A DNA stretch of 64,000 nt from Korobacter sp963758505 (GTDB lineage Bacteria > Acidobacteriota > Terriglobia > Terriglobales > Acidobacteriaceae). Within the stretch, counting starts at the first letter, position 1, and the number at the start of each line of letters is the position of its first letter. The position numbers and the translations under genes are program-made. A model generated the notes under the pieces. It did not search any database. It worked only from the letters and a program-made list of their open reading frames with translations, and was not told where the DNA came from. The stretch lies in the NCBI GenBank assembly GCA_963758505.1, contig CAVWVJ010000001.1:62001-126000 (forward strand), read 5' to 3'. This document shows, piece by piece, positions 1 to 8,455 of the stretch.

Positions 1-130
1 AAGGGCCATGAATAAGGTGACAGCGGCGACCCATAGAGCGCTTGCCGTGACCCGTCTAACACACCTCGGCGATCAGCTCCAGAGATTCGCAGAGGTCGCC
101 AGCGGGTCACCATCCCCAACGAGGAACCTT

Positions 131-1471
131 ATGAAGACTTCCTGTGCATTGCTGAAAATTCTCATCGCCTTGGGCGCTTTTGCCCTTGCCTCGCTGCCGG
201 TTTCCGCGCAGCGCATCTCCGCAGATGCGGTTAAGAACGACCACTTCCCTCGAGGGCTTCGTGGCCACTTGGATTCGCCCCCTGGCAAGGCGATCCGCCG
301 CGGGTCGTCAACCGGGAGTCAGTCCGGCCCCATCGCCCCAGTTACGGCTTCAAGACACGGCGCTCTGGCACGTCCGATCATCTCTCCCTTTTTCGCCCGG
401 AGCTCGCGCAGCGACTCAATCAATTATGGCTTCATAGTCGGCGGCAATCCCTTCTTCGACGGTGAGAGAACTAGCACCTCGATCAAGACCTTCCTCGTTC
501 CCCTCATCATCAAGGTTCACCAAGTCGCAACTGATTTCTCCGTGGACGCCAACAACAATCTGATCCTGACAGGGATCAAGAACCGGGAGGCGACCTATGA
601 CCCCACGAAGGCGTCGCCCGCCTGTCTCGGCAAAACCAACAACGTTCCATTCACCCTAGCTGTCCAGTCACCCGTCTTTCAGAATCACCACTGGGTTTGG
701 GGAGGCACCGATCTCGGAGACACGCAATACCCAGACGCGTTCCAGCGCGCCAACTTCTGGAATGCAACCGGTAAGGATCCTGGAAACTACCACATCCATC
801 TCGACACACAAGTCCTTGCGCCGCTCGTCATCGACTTCCCTATAGGGAGCGGCATCGGCCTCCCGAAGTCCAGCGAGTTCTTGAGCTACTCCAGCTGCGC
901 ACCCAGTGTGCTGGTTGACATCAACCTCTTCGACGACTACCTCGACTACGTTGCCATCCCGAAAATGGCCTCTGAAGGTGTGAACTCCGGCAACTTCCCC
1001 ATGTTCATCGCCGGAGACGTCATCTGGGGCGAAGTTAGCGGGGAGTTACCGTACTACGATGCCATCGCCGCCGGCTATCACTCTACGAGCAGTGTCGACC
1101 CGGCGCAGACTTACGGGGTTACGCAGTTTGGCGACGATGCCGTCTTAACCTGGCCTGACGCTCTGCCTCTCTCGCATGAGGTGGGCGAGTGGTTGAACGA
1201 CCCCACTGGCGCGAATCTTGTGCAGCAATATAACGTCGACGCAGTCTTCGATCCCACTCAGCCCGTCTGCCAGTATAACTACGAAGTTGGCGACATTCTG
1301 GCGGGCACCGAGATGCCGCCGGTGAAGGGCGAGAACGGCTGTACCTACACGCTCCAGGAGCTGGCCTTCTTTTCCTACTTCTACGGCGGCCCCTCCTTCG
1401 CCGTCAATGGCTGGTACTCCAGCAACAATACACTGACATCCGACGCCGGCCCCGCCTGTAACTACTTGTGA
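131..1471 (+). CDS. Secreted protein of unknown function with a HEVGE motif
   Basis: I do not recognise a characterised family. The ATG at 131 is chosen over an upstream in-frame start because it opens a clean Sec signal peptide (MKTSCALLK, a hydrophobic stretch, cleavage near VSAQ), giving 446 residues. The mature protein is rich in aromatic and Asn/Gly residues and contains paired cysteines, consistent with export. Around residue 349 lies LSHEVGEW, a His-Glu-x-x-Glu arrangement that resembles, but is not identical to, the HExxH zinc site of metallopeptidases; a catalytic role is only a guess. No neighbour in the same orientation follows within 300 bases, so it appears monocistronic. Confidence 0.75.
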   Translation: MKTSCALLKILIALGAFALASLPVSAQRISADAVKNDHFPRGLRGHLDSPPGKAIRRGSSTGSQSGPIAPVTASRHGALARPIISPFFARSSRSDSINYGFIVGGNPFFDGERTSTSIKTFLVPLIIKVHQVATDFSVDANNNLILTGIKNREATYDPTKASPACLGKTNNVPFTLAVQSPVFQNHHWVWGGTDLGDTQYPDAFQRANFWNATGKDPGNYHIHLDTQVLAPLVIDFPIGSGIGLPKSSEFLSYSSCAPSVLVDINLFDDYLDYVAIPKMASEGVNSGNFPMFIAGDVIWGEVSGELPYYDAIAAGYHSTSSVDPAQTYGVTQFGDDAVLTWPDALPLSHEVGEWLNDPTGANLVQQYNVDAVFDPTQPVCQYNYEVGDILAGTEMPPVKGENGCTYTLQELAFFSYFYGGPSFAVNGWYSSNNTLTSDAGPACNYL

Positions 1472-1781
1472 GCATCCAGGCTCACTCTTGACGGATCCGG
1501 ACGTTTTGCGTGCGCATGCGTCCCGGTAACACTGAGATCAAACCGCTACGTCGAAAACCCCTCAACGGTGTGGGCTCGGAAGCTATCGCAACAGCGTGGT
1601 TCTGCGGGACGCACCGTTTCGTGACGTAATCCGCTCCTCAACGTACGAAATGAAAACTTGGATATGATCTGCCCTCGATAGACCAACGCGAATCGACGGT
1701 TGCGGGTCATTGAAGTCTCCGTTTAGATGCTCACGTTAATCTCAGCAAAGGTGGGGGAGCGGAATGAGGGACAGCATCGGG
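1472..1781. other. Intergenic stretch, nothing recognised
   Basis: About 310 bases between the secreted protein and the integrase remnant. I see no coding potential, hairpin with T-run, or repeat here. Confidence 0.5.
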
Positions 1782-2594
1782 TCATTCCTCTCCGACGCGC
1801 CTTTTGTCATATTTCTGGGTAGTGGTCACATCTGAATGCCCAAGGAGGCGGCGCACCGTGAGTACGTCGACGCCTGCTTCCAACAGGTGAGTAGCAAAAG
1901 AGCGGCGTAAGTCGTGTGCCGTGAATCGTGCGACTCCGGCCTGTCCGGCTCATTTATTCAGGATTACGCTCAACGAACGTCCATTCAGGGCTGAGCTCCC
2001 CATCCGCCCGCCTTTGTCGATGGATACGAACATCACGTCGGCAGAACTTCGTACCGCCAACCATCGTTCGATCAATTGGACCGACTCTGGGCTGAGCGGA
2101 ACGGTGCGGCACTTCTGGCCCTTGCCTTTGAACGAGAGCTTGCCGTCCTTGTAGTGCCCTACCATCAAGCTGCACATCTCAGCCCGTCGAAGCCCCGCCC
2201 CGTACAAGCAGGCGAGGATTGCCGCATCTCTGATGCCTGCCAGAGAGTGATCCGACAAGCAAGCATCCAGCAGGCAAGCCAACTCTTCTTTCGTCAGGGC
2301 ACGGCCAGCCCCCTCGTTGTCACCACGGAAACGGGGAATGTCGATAACTCTGTGAGAGGTTTCGGTATCGACTTGGCCGAGCCGCCAGCCCTCTTTCATC
2401 ACCGCCCTGAATGCCGAGATCGAGAAGTTTGCAGAGCTGGTTGCATAGTGCTGGCCCAAGAACGCCCGGATCCGGACAGAATCCGAATATCTGAGGGGGC
2501 CACGGACACTCTGAAGCCTCCGCCCTGCCATCCGAAAGGAATGATTGCCTGCATAAATCTTGCATGTCTGCAACTGGCTCGTGGCGTGGCTCAC
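1782..2594 (-). pseudogene. Tyrosine recombinase/integrase interrupted by an in-frame TGA
   Basis: Site-specific recombinase of the phage-integrase family. The first 214 codons carry a degenerate SAM-like core-binding region and the start of the catalytic domain (GAGLRRAEMCSL, with the first catalytic Arg). A TGA at 1950-1952 follows ILNK, yet the same frame continues for 56 more codons with the catalytic boxes intact: TAHDLRRSFATHLLEAG and LLGHSDVTTTQKYD, ending at a TGA at 1782. Family members usually have an Arg here, so CGA to TGA is the simplest change. Without the C-terminal part there is no HxLRR box and no tyrosine nucleophile, so the short product would be inactive. The N-terminus beyond 2594 is also poorly conserved. 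Confidence 0.8.
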
Positions 2595-2654
2595 AATCAG
2601 GACAATGCTCTACGCGGGGCGTTGGGGCGCAGGACGCAATCGCCTGGTAAAAAT

Positions 2655-2868
2655 CAGCAGTACTACTGTGCAACCAACCTCAAACGCCACCAGTAAACGG
2701 CGGCTGGCCGTTGCCTCCCGCGCGCTGAATATGCGCGTGGAACCGGACTGCAGAAGTTGTTGGGGATCACTTTGTAGCGAACGAAGAGCTGGGAAGATTC
2801 CGACAGCAAGGCAAGTTAGTACAGCGAGTGCAGCCGCAATTGCCATCGGGTTTACAAGAACCTGTGGC
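2655..2868 (-). pseudogene. Fragment of an ADOP/MacB-like ABC permease
   Basis: A short open frame reads LVNPMAIAAALAVLTCLAVGIFP followed by ALRSLQSDPQ and RRLLVAFEVGCTVVLLIF. This is the junction between the second-last transmembrane helix and the second FtsX-like permease unit of acidobacterial duplicated orphan permeases (macrolide-export MacB type). Only about 70 residues of an 800-residue protein remain. The upstream end joins abruptly to a receiver-domain fragment near 2866 and the downstream end joins the integrase remnant, so it is a recombination relic and not a gene. Confidence 0.65.
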
Positions 2869-3155
2869 AGCCATCGCTTCTTTCAGTGCCGGGTATCCAG
2901 CAAAGACCAAGGTGACCGCGTTGGGATTCTTGTGTCGCATCGCACTCACCACTGTGAACCCATCACCTGCTCCCCGCATATGTAGATCGCAGAGCAGCAC
3001 ATCGAATGGCTCGGTGTCTATCACCTGGTGCAGGGCTTCGCTGACGGAGCCAGCGATAGTAACTTTGAACTGATTTTCGAGTGCTGCGCCTAATACACGC
3101 GGAGCGATTCGTTGTCATCCACAACCAGAATCGTCAGTATGTCTTCATTATTTTC
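2863..3155 (-). pseudogene. Truncated response-regulator receiver fragment
   Basis: Reading the minus strand, an ILVVDDNESLRV start (beta1 and the acidic pair) is followed, after one frame change near 3090, by LGAALENQFKVTIAGSVSEAL and DVLLCDLHMRGAGDGFTVVSAMRHKNP, with the phospho-acceptor Asp in LCDLH. The receiver is cut after KEAMAA, where ADOP permease sequence begins. It is closely similar to the receiver piece at 32.5 kb (DVLLSDLHMPGAGDG, SAMRHKNPDAITLVFTGYPA), so the two are paralogues. No complete product can be made. Confidence 0.7.
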
Positions 3156-3193
3156 ATTCTAGCGTCATGGTGCAAGGAACTCCCAATGCATAA

Positions 3194-3520
3194 TTGTTTG
3201 TCAGCAGCGTGGGCGGACCTCTTGCGAGGGGGAAAGGCGCTGCCCGGAGCAGTGAGCAAGGATTGACGGTGTTCGGAGAGGTGGTGGATGTGCTTTGGGA
3301 ACACGGGGACAAGTCCGGAGCCTTAGCCCTTGAGAAACTCTGGAACGATTTATTGAATGAGCGAGCATTCCACCTGCACTGCGCCTATCCGCAATGGCTT
3401 GTTGAAAATGATGGCGACGGAATACGTGACATAACGGAAGCCCGTTCTCACGTCGTGGGCGAAGCGTCGATGGTGATCCCAATCGCTAACTACACAGCGA
3501 CCAAAGAGAGCTGGATATAG
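3194..3520 (+). pseudogene. C-terminal fragment of a MEDS-domain protein
   Basis: The frame encodes SSEQGLTVFGEVVDVLWEHG, LEKLWNDLLNERAFHLHCAYPQWL and an ITEARSHVV tail, nearly colinear with the last 90 residues of the intact MEDS protein at 24948-25493. The N-terminal half of the domain is missing and nothing upstream supplies it. It retains the cysteine of the HLHCAYP motif. MEDS domains (DcmR sensory) are thought to bind small ligands in one-component or two-component signalling; that is family knowledge. This copy is a truncated relic. Confidence 0.7.
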
Positions 3521-3545
3521 CGCAGGCAGCTCATGTGGATGGGTT

Positions 3546-6491
3546 TCAATGTAGCGGCGTAGCCGAGAAGAGGGACGTGCGGGCTAAGACATATAGGGTG
3601 CTACCGTCTTTGTTGAATACGAGGCATGTCGGGCGTTCCGGCACGTCGATTTCGCCGATCAGAGTGCCATCCGGTCGGTACGCATAGACCTGACCCGCGG
3701 CGATGTAAACATTTCCGTCCGGAGCGACGGTCACACCTTCTCCGCCTTGATTGACGAAGAGCTTGACGTCCGAATACGATCCGTCCTCGTTTATCTGCGC
3801 GGCATAGGTCTTCTTCTTGCCTTCGTCCGTGATGTAGAAGGCTTTTCCCGGAGCAGCAGGTGCGAGCGAAAAGGCGCGCAGGACATCGGCCATCTTGGTG
3901 CCATAGTACTGAGCGCCCTCAACGAAGTCATTTCCTGCGGGAAGAAACACGCTCCCGTCCGGCGACACAAACGCCCACGGCTTGCGAGCGCTTAAATCAA
4001 CATTCAAATCGCCGTTGAAGCTCCAATGATCGACTGGCAAGAGCGGGTTGCTGCCGGAATGGCTCTTGGCGGGTTCAGACTTCAGTAGTTGCAGTTCGGT
4101 AGCGGGAGCGTCAGGGCGTATGCTGTACACCGTGCCGTTTCCGATGTACGACACAATCAGCAGGTCTCCGGCTTTGTCGAATCCGATGTTCGCCGCATAG
4201 ATGGGGCTGTCGCGAAGGATCTCAAGTCTCTCGATATCCGGCGTGTAACGATAAATGTGCTGCTTCATCGTGTCCACGAAGTAAAGATTTCCCTCGGGAT
4301 CCAGCGCCGGACTCGATGCATTAAAGAACCCACCTGCGAGTCGCTTAGCCGTTGCGACGTTTTGGCCAAAACTCGCATGCTCAGGAAGGTTCAAGACCGC
4401 GATCTCGAGTTCGCGATTCGACATGTGACTTTCGTCGTCCTGTACGGAGGTGTCAAACACTGCTTTACTGTCGCTGTAAATGTGCAGGTTTCGAAATCGA
4501 ATACGGTGGGAACCGCTGGTGTGGATCGTCTCAGGAAAGGGCTGGAAGCTGCTGACCACGCGGTAAGCGTGCATCTCGGCGATAGTGATGTTTTCCGAAT
4601 CTTGAATGCTAAGTGGAAGGCAGAATCCACCTTCGCCACGTTCCTCCTCGGTCTGAAGGGCAACAATCTCCCAGTTCGCAACCCTGTTTAATACGACCTC
4701 GTTGCGCACGTGATGCTCACTGGAGAGTTCATAAACGTGGCCTTCTGTCTTCGTGTCCGAAATGTAGAGCCCTGCCTGCGCAAAGGTGTCGGGAGTCCAG
4801 ATATCGACGAAAGTTCCGCCTCCCCCATTGAGTATCCAGAGACTGGGATACTGAGCATCCCACCGGTACAGAGGATTGGGATCGCCGCCGTGCGTACTGT
4901 TGTACGGATTGATCCGGGCGCCGTCGGGATTGTTGGTCCCGTGTCCCCCGAGAAAGCGGACGTCGTCCATCAGTGAATCTGCACCGGCCATCCACATTGT
5001 AGCCACAGCTCGGCTGTTTGCCCCACCTGTGAAGAGACCAATACCCCTCACGATCGTGCGTCCACCCAGGGGCGCCAGGAGCATGGGTTTGGGAGCTCCC
5101 GCTCCATCGAACCCAGCCGTGTTGTCGGCCAGGTCCAATTGCGTGGTGCTCGGATGCAGGCCTACCAGCACCGTATCCGCGCGGAGGCGCAGGGTGTCGG
5201 TAAGCCGATAGTGGCCGCTGGGCAAATAGACGATGGATTCGGTATCGATGAGGTGTTGCAGCGCCGCGGTGTCGTCCGACTTTCCATCGCCCTTGACACC
5301 GTGCCCGAGGGCGTTCACCCAACCGGTGAGAGAAGGCAATGCCGATATGGCCGGTTTTTCGGCAGCAGGTAGGGAAGCGAGCGGTACCGCATCCATGCGG
5401 GTTTCGATCGAACCTTTTGTATTTGGCGTTTCGAAAGTCAGTCCGTGGGCGAACGTTGAGACCTGGTAGCGTTCGCTCTTGCCTTCAAATATCTTGCCGC
5501 TCTCGCGCAGCTTCACGAACGTCGGTACCCTATCGCAGAAAACATTCTCCATGTTGATTTCGGTCAGCCGCGAATTTTCCGCGCTGATGATGACGGCGGG
5601 GCCTGCGATGTTCTCGAACCGCGAATTCTTGATCCACAATTCGTCAATCGCGTTTGGTTCAATGTCCACGGCTGTCGGCAGGTTTCGAAACGTATCATGC
5701 ACCAGGACCAGGCCCGCTTCATGTTCGCGAATTGCAGCCTCGCGCTGGCCTTCGAAGGTGGAGTCTAGCAACGTAAACTGCCAGCCTGGCGACGGTCGTC
5801 CGGTCATGATGCCGTAACGACCACCGACGAAGTGCAGATCTTCTGCCTCGTTGCCGATATCGTGGAGCGCCGCTAATCCTGAACCAATGCGAAAGGTGAT
5901 GTGCGAAAGGAAGCAGTGTTGCGCCACGTGAAAGCGGATCGCCACCGCGCCTGAGTTCCCGTCGCCGATCTCAAAATCCACGTTGCTGATGGCGGAATAG
6001 AACGTTCCGGGATTTGCATCCTCAACATCTGTCGAGGGAGGAACTGTGCCAGGAAATGCTACCGGTTTCGCGCTGTCGACAGTCTTGCGTCGTCGTCGCT
6101 GGCCGCCCGGACGTTCGCCGGTGAACATCATCATGTAAGCAGCTTCTCGGCCGTAGCCGGGCGTGTTCGGCGGTAACAAGAGCAAGGGACGTTGCGCACC
6201 GTACCCGATGAGTCGAATGCCCGGCCAAACGTAGAGAGTGTGGGTGATTCGATACTTACCGTGCGGAATAAACAGGACGCCTTGCCTTGTGCTGTCGGCC
6301 ACAGCATTGATAGCTCGCTGGAGAGCCTGGGTGTCGTCTGCGGCACCGTCGCCCTTCGCCCCGAAACGCGTTTCCGACAAGTAGATCGCAGACTTGTCCT
6401 CGAGACGCTCTGGGAAATAGGACTGGGCGCTCATCTCAACCGAGAAAGCGGTTATGAACAGCGCTGCGAGCTTGGCAAGTTTGAAATACAT
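3546..6491 (-). CDS. Secreted double beta-helix protein (pectate-lyase-3 type) with NHL/SMP-30-like C-terminus
   Basis: The start at 6491 (MYFKLAKLAALFITAFSVEMSA) gives a signal peptide and a GGGAG-like ribosome site; an upstream in-frame start would run into the GH30 terminator, so it was rejected. The 981-residue product has two copies of the pectate-lyase superfamily entry motif: FGAKGDGAADDTQALQRAI with a FIPHGKYRI turn near residue 45, and HGVKGDGKSDDTAALQHLI with YLPSGHYRL near residue 395. Each opens a right-handed parallel beta-helix, as in GH55/GH28-like enzymes. The last 250 residues (ALDPEGNLYFVDTMKQHIYRY, VAPDGNVYIAAGQVYAYRPDG) form NHL/SMP-30 propeller blades. A role in polysaccharide binding or cleavage is inferred from the fold and the neighbouring GH30 gene. 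Confidence 0.85.
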   Translation of the reverse strand: MYFKLAKLAALFITAFSVEMSAQSYFPERLEDKSAIYLSETRFGAKGDGAADDTQALQRAINAVADSTRQGVLFIPHGKYRITHTLYVWPGIRLIGYGAQRPLLLLPPNTPGYGREAAYMMMFTGERPGGQRRRRKTVDSAKPVAFPGTVPPSTDVEDANPGTFYSAISNVDFEIGDGNSGAVAIRFHVAQHCFLSHITFRIGSGLAALHDIGNEAEDLHFVGGRYGIMTGRPSPGWQFTLLDSTFEGQREAAIREHEAGLVLVHDTFRNLPTAVDIEPNAIDELWIKNSRFENIAGPAVIISAENSRLTEINMENVFCDRVPTFVKLRESGKIFEGKSERYQVSTFAHGLTFETPNTKGSIETRMDAVPLASLPAAEKPAISALPSLTGWVNALGHGVKGDGKSDDTAALQHLIDTESIVYLPSGHYRLTDTLRLRADTVLVGLHPSTTQLDLADNTAGFDGAGAPKPMLLAPLGGRTIVRGIGLFTGGANSRAVATMWMAGADSLMDDVRFLGGHGTNNPDGARINPYNSTHGGDPNPLYRWDAQYPSLWILNGGGGTFVDIWTPDTFAQAGLYISDTKTEGHVYELSSEHHVRNEVVLNRVANWEIVALQTEEERGEGGFCLPLSIQDSENITIAEMHAYRVVSSFQPFPETIHTSGSHRIRFRNLHIYSDSKAVFDTSVQDDESHMSNRELEIAVLNLPEHASFGQNVATAKRLAGGFFNASSPALDPEGNLYFVDTMKQHIYRYTPDIERLEILRDSPIYAANIGFDKAGDLLIVSYIGNGTVYSIRPDAPATELQLLKSEPAKSHSGSNPLLPVDHWSFNGDLNVDLSARKPWAFVSPDGSVFLPAGNDFVEGAQYYGTKMADVLRAFSLAPAAPGKAFYITDEGKKKTYAAQINEDGSYSDVKLFVNQGGEGVTVAPDGNVYIAAGQVYAYRPDGTLIGEIDVPERPTCLVFNKDGSTLYVLARTSLFSATPLH

Positions 6492-6613
6492 ACGAGGCTC
6501 CCGCGAAACGTGTCTCTGGCGAGACCATGACGAACGAAAGTCTAATCGATGGGTCGCTGCACGCTTGAGACTTTCAGACAAGGAAAGCGACTTTGGACGT
6601 TGAGCTGGCTTCA

Positions 6614-6643
6614 CCAAAAAAGCCCAAGACGGGCGTCTTGGGC
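6614..6643 (-). terminator. Rho-independent terminator after the GH30 gene
   Basis: A 9-bp stem (GCCCAAGAC / GTCTTGGGC) with a 4-base loop is followed on the minus strand by six T residues. It sits 70 bases past the GH30 stop and ahead of the pectate-lyase-like start, so the two genes are probably transcribed separately. Confidence 0.85.
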
Positions 6644-6713
6644 CGGAGGTACGGCATGGTGGAGATGAAACCGTTAACAAACTTTTCCCCTAACCGTGAA
6701 GGTCGGATCCGTA

Positions 6714-8120
6714 TTAGAAGCTAAGCGTGGTAACCGAGTCAGCCTCTAGAGTTAAATCTAACGCTTGGTCCTTCAGCTGACATTGGAGCTTTCTCGCACT
6801 TCCTTTATTGCTAACCACCAGCACGTCGCTGCCGTCGGGATTCTCGAACGCAACATGATCGACGTCGTCGATTTGCCCCTCCGAACTGATGACCCTAGCT
6901 CCACGTTGAATGTGCTTTGAGTAGTGAGCGAAGGCCCAATACTGGCCGCTACGAGATATTTCGCTTGTTTTCGAGTTTACGGTGAGAAGGCCGCCACACC
7001 GGAACGGCCCAATGTTCGGACCTCCGTTTTCGTCCAGCAGGAGATTCCATCCAACGATGCAGCGGGCCCAGTTGCGCAGCACTCCGGAGCATGTCTGCGA
7101 CCATTTCGTCCAATCAGTTGCATAGTCCGGTTTGTCTATTTCGGGGCCCCCTTCGGTCCAATAGCAATTCTTGCCAGGGAAGGCTTCGTGAACGCGGGAC
7201 ATCGCCTCCGCGGACCCGTAGTAGCCGTGCCACGCAACTCCGTCCACCGCCTTATTCACTTCCGGGTCATTCAATTCATCCATTGCTCTTCCCCAGAGGT
7301 TGTAGTTGTGATCGAGGATCCAGATCTTCGTGTCGAGGGAAGCACTCGTAATGGCGGGCGCGAGAAAACGTTTCACGAACTCCATCTCGTATTCCTGTCC
7401 CCACAAGGCGGCCGGCATTCTGCCGTCCTGGTCGGTATCGACCTCGTTCTGGACAGTCACCGCATTGATCTTGATTCCTTCCTTCGAATACTCCTGAAGG
7501 AAACGCACGATATAGTCCGCGTAAGGCGCGAAATATTTCTTCTTCATTGATCCACCGAGCATCGAACCACCTGCTTTCATCCACCCGGGTGGGCTCCACG
7601 GAGTGGAGAACAGGAACATGTCGGGATTCAAAGCACGCGCGGCCCGCAGGGAGGGCAGGATATATTGGCGGTCATGTTCAATGCTGAATCGCTTTAGCTC
7701 CGGGTCTGCTTCTGTGCCTTCGTCAAAGTTGTAAGCTGCCGTAGAGTAGTCGCTGGCTCCAATGCAGGTCCGGCAGACCGAGAGGCGCAGGCCGGAACTG
7801 CCAAACAGTTCCGATAGCAGGGCGATCCGTTCTTCGCGGCCGAGCTTGTCGAACAGGTAACACGATGCATCCGTGAAGGCAGCCCCGAAGCCGAGAATCT
7901 CCTGAGATTTCTTTGCCGGGTCCACCCGGATAGTGGCTGGGGAAGATGCCGAGGAAGCATTCCACCGCAGGGCTTCGATCGATTGATGCCTCTTGTCTTT
8001 CGAGGTCACCCAACCTTGCACTAGGGAATCCTCAGTTGCGAATAACGGCGGTATTATCGTGGCCAGGGCAGCCCCGGAGCTGGCAATTCTTAAAAACTCG
8101 CGACGAGTGCTGTTTCCCAT
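6714..8120 (-). CDS. GH30-family glycoside hydrolase (glucosylceramidase-like), Tat-exported
   Basis: A 468-residue retaining glycoside hydrolase of family GH30. The N-terminus MGNSTRREFLRIASSG has a twin-arginine signal, pointing to folded export. The family-defining GFGAAFTDA lies near residue 78, the acid/base Glu is E226 in VTVQNEVD and the nucleophile is E323 in YWTEGGPE; all are present. Bacterial relatives cleave beta-1,6- or beta-1,3-linked glucans or glucosylceramide; the exact substrate cannot be read from sequence. It is transcribed away from the TonB receptor across a shared regulatory region with LacI-type operators, and its own terminator follows at 6614-6643. Both catalytic residues are intact and length is normal for the family. 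Confidence 0.92.
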   Translation of the reverse strand: MGNSTRREFLRIASSGAALATIIPPLFATEDSLVQGWVTSKDKRHQSIEALRWNASSASSPATIRVDPAKKSQEILGFGAAFTDASCYLFDKLGREERIALLSELFGSSGLRLSVCRTCIGASDYSTAAYNFDEGTEADPELKRFSIEHDRQYILPSLRAARALNPDMFLFSTPWSPPGWMKAGGSMLGGSMKKKYFAPYADYIVRFLQEYSKEGIKINAVTVQNEVDTDQDGRMPAALWGQEYEMEFVKRFLAPAITSASLDTKIWILDHNYNLWGRAMDELNDPEVNKAVDGVAWHGYYGSAEAMSRVHEAFPGKNCYWTEGGPEIDKPDYATDWTKWSQTCSGVLRNWARCIVGWNLLLDENGGPNIGPFRCGGLLTVNSKTSEISRSGQYWAFAHYSKHIQRGARVISSEGQIDDVDHVAFENPDGSDVLVVSNKGSARKLQCQLKDQALDLTLEADSVTTLSF

Positions 8121-8172
8121 GAGTTCAACCTCAAAGTAGGGTCGTAGCCTGGTAATTAAATCGATTATTCCT

Positions 8173-8191
8173 TAGACAAACGATTGTTTCA
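8173..8191. promoter_or_regulatory. LacI-type operator, site 1
   Basis: Near-palindrome TAGACAAACGATTGTTTCA with the central CG pair typical of LacI/GalR operators. It lies about 50 bases upstream of the GH30 start and matches the two other sites in this intergenic region. Confidence 0.65.
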
Positions 8192-8281
8192 GAGTTGTAC
8201 AACTTTTTCTCGAAACAGAACACCGATGAACCGCCCTCTTCGCGATTCGAAAATCGCACTCGCATCAGGTGCGAAGATACT

Positions 8282-8300
8282 AAACAATCGATTTGTCTGA
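8282..8300. promoter_or_regulatory. LacI-type operator, site 2
   Basis: AAACAATCGATTTGTCTGA is the reverse-complement form of the same motif. It lies mid-way between the divergent GH30 and TonB-receptor genes, just upstream of a TTGACA box. Confidence 0.65.
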
Positions 8301-8327
8301 AATCTTTTTTTTAAAAATAATTCAGGC

Positions 8328-8357
8328 TTGACAGCGACCGTGCTCCGATTGTAGTGT
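8328..8357 (+). promoter_or_regulatory. Probable sigma-70 promoter for the TonB receptor
   Basis: TTGACA at 8328-8333 is a perfect -35 box; TAGTGT at 8352-8357, 18 bases later, is a weak -10. Operator site 3 lies just downstream, where a bound repressor would block clearance. Confidence 0.4.
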
Positions 8358-8379
8358 GCCAGCGATAGTACTTTTCCAC

Positions 8380-8397
8380 TAGACAAGCGATTGTCTA
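8380..8397. promoter_or_regulatory. LacI-type operator, site 3 (best palindrome)
   Basis: TAGACAAGCGATTGTCTA is an 18-base palindrome with one mismatch pair around a central CG. It lies 60 bases before the receptor start. It fits the class of operator bound by the LacI-family protein encoded at 16168-17208, which is the obvious candidate regulator (inference). Confidence 0.75.
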
Positions 8398-8455
8398 TAT
8401 CTTGTGGTTTTGTGGGCTTTGCGTCCGTTACAACCGACTTGTGCTGGAGGAATCC

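Noticed and set aside
1950..1952. TGA inside the integrase as a possible selenocysteine codon
   Set aside because: Family members have Arg (CGA) at this position, not Cys, and no suitable hairpin follows; a CGA-to-TGA mutation in a decaying integrase is simpler.
6492..6680. Upstream start for the pectate-lyase-like protein
   Set aside because: It would place the start before the GH30 terminator and add 63 residues without a signal peptide; the start at 6491 has both a signal peptide and a ribosome site.
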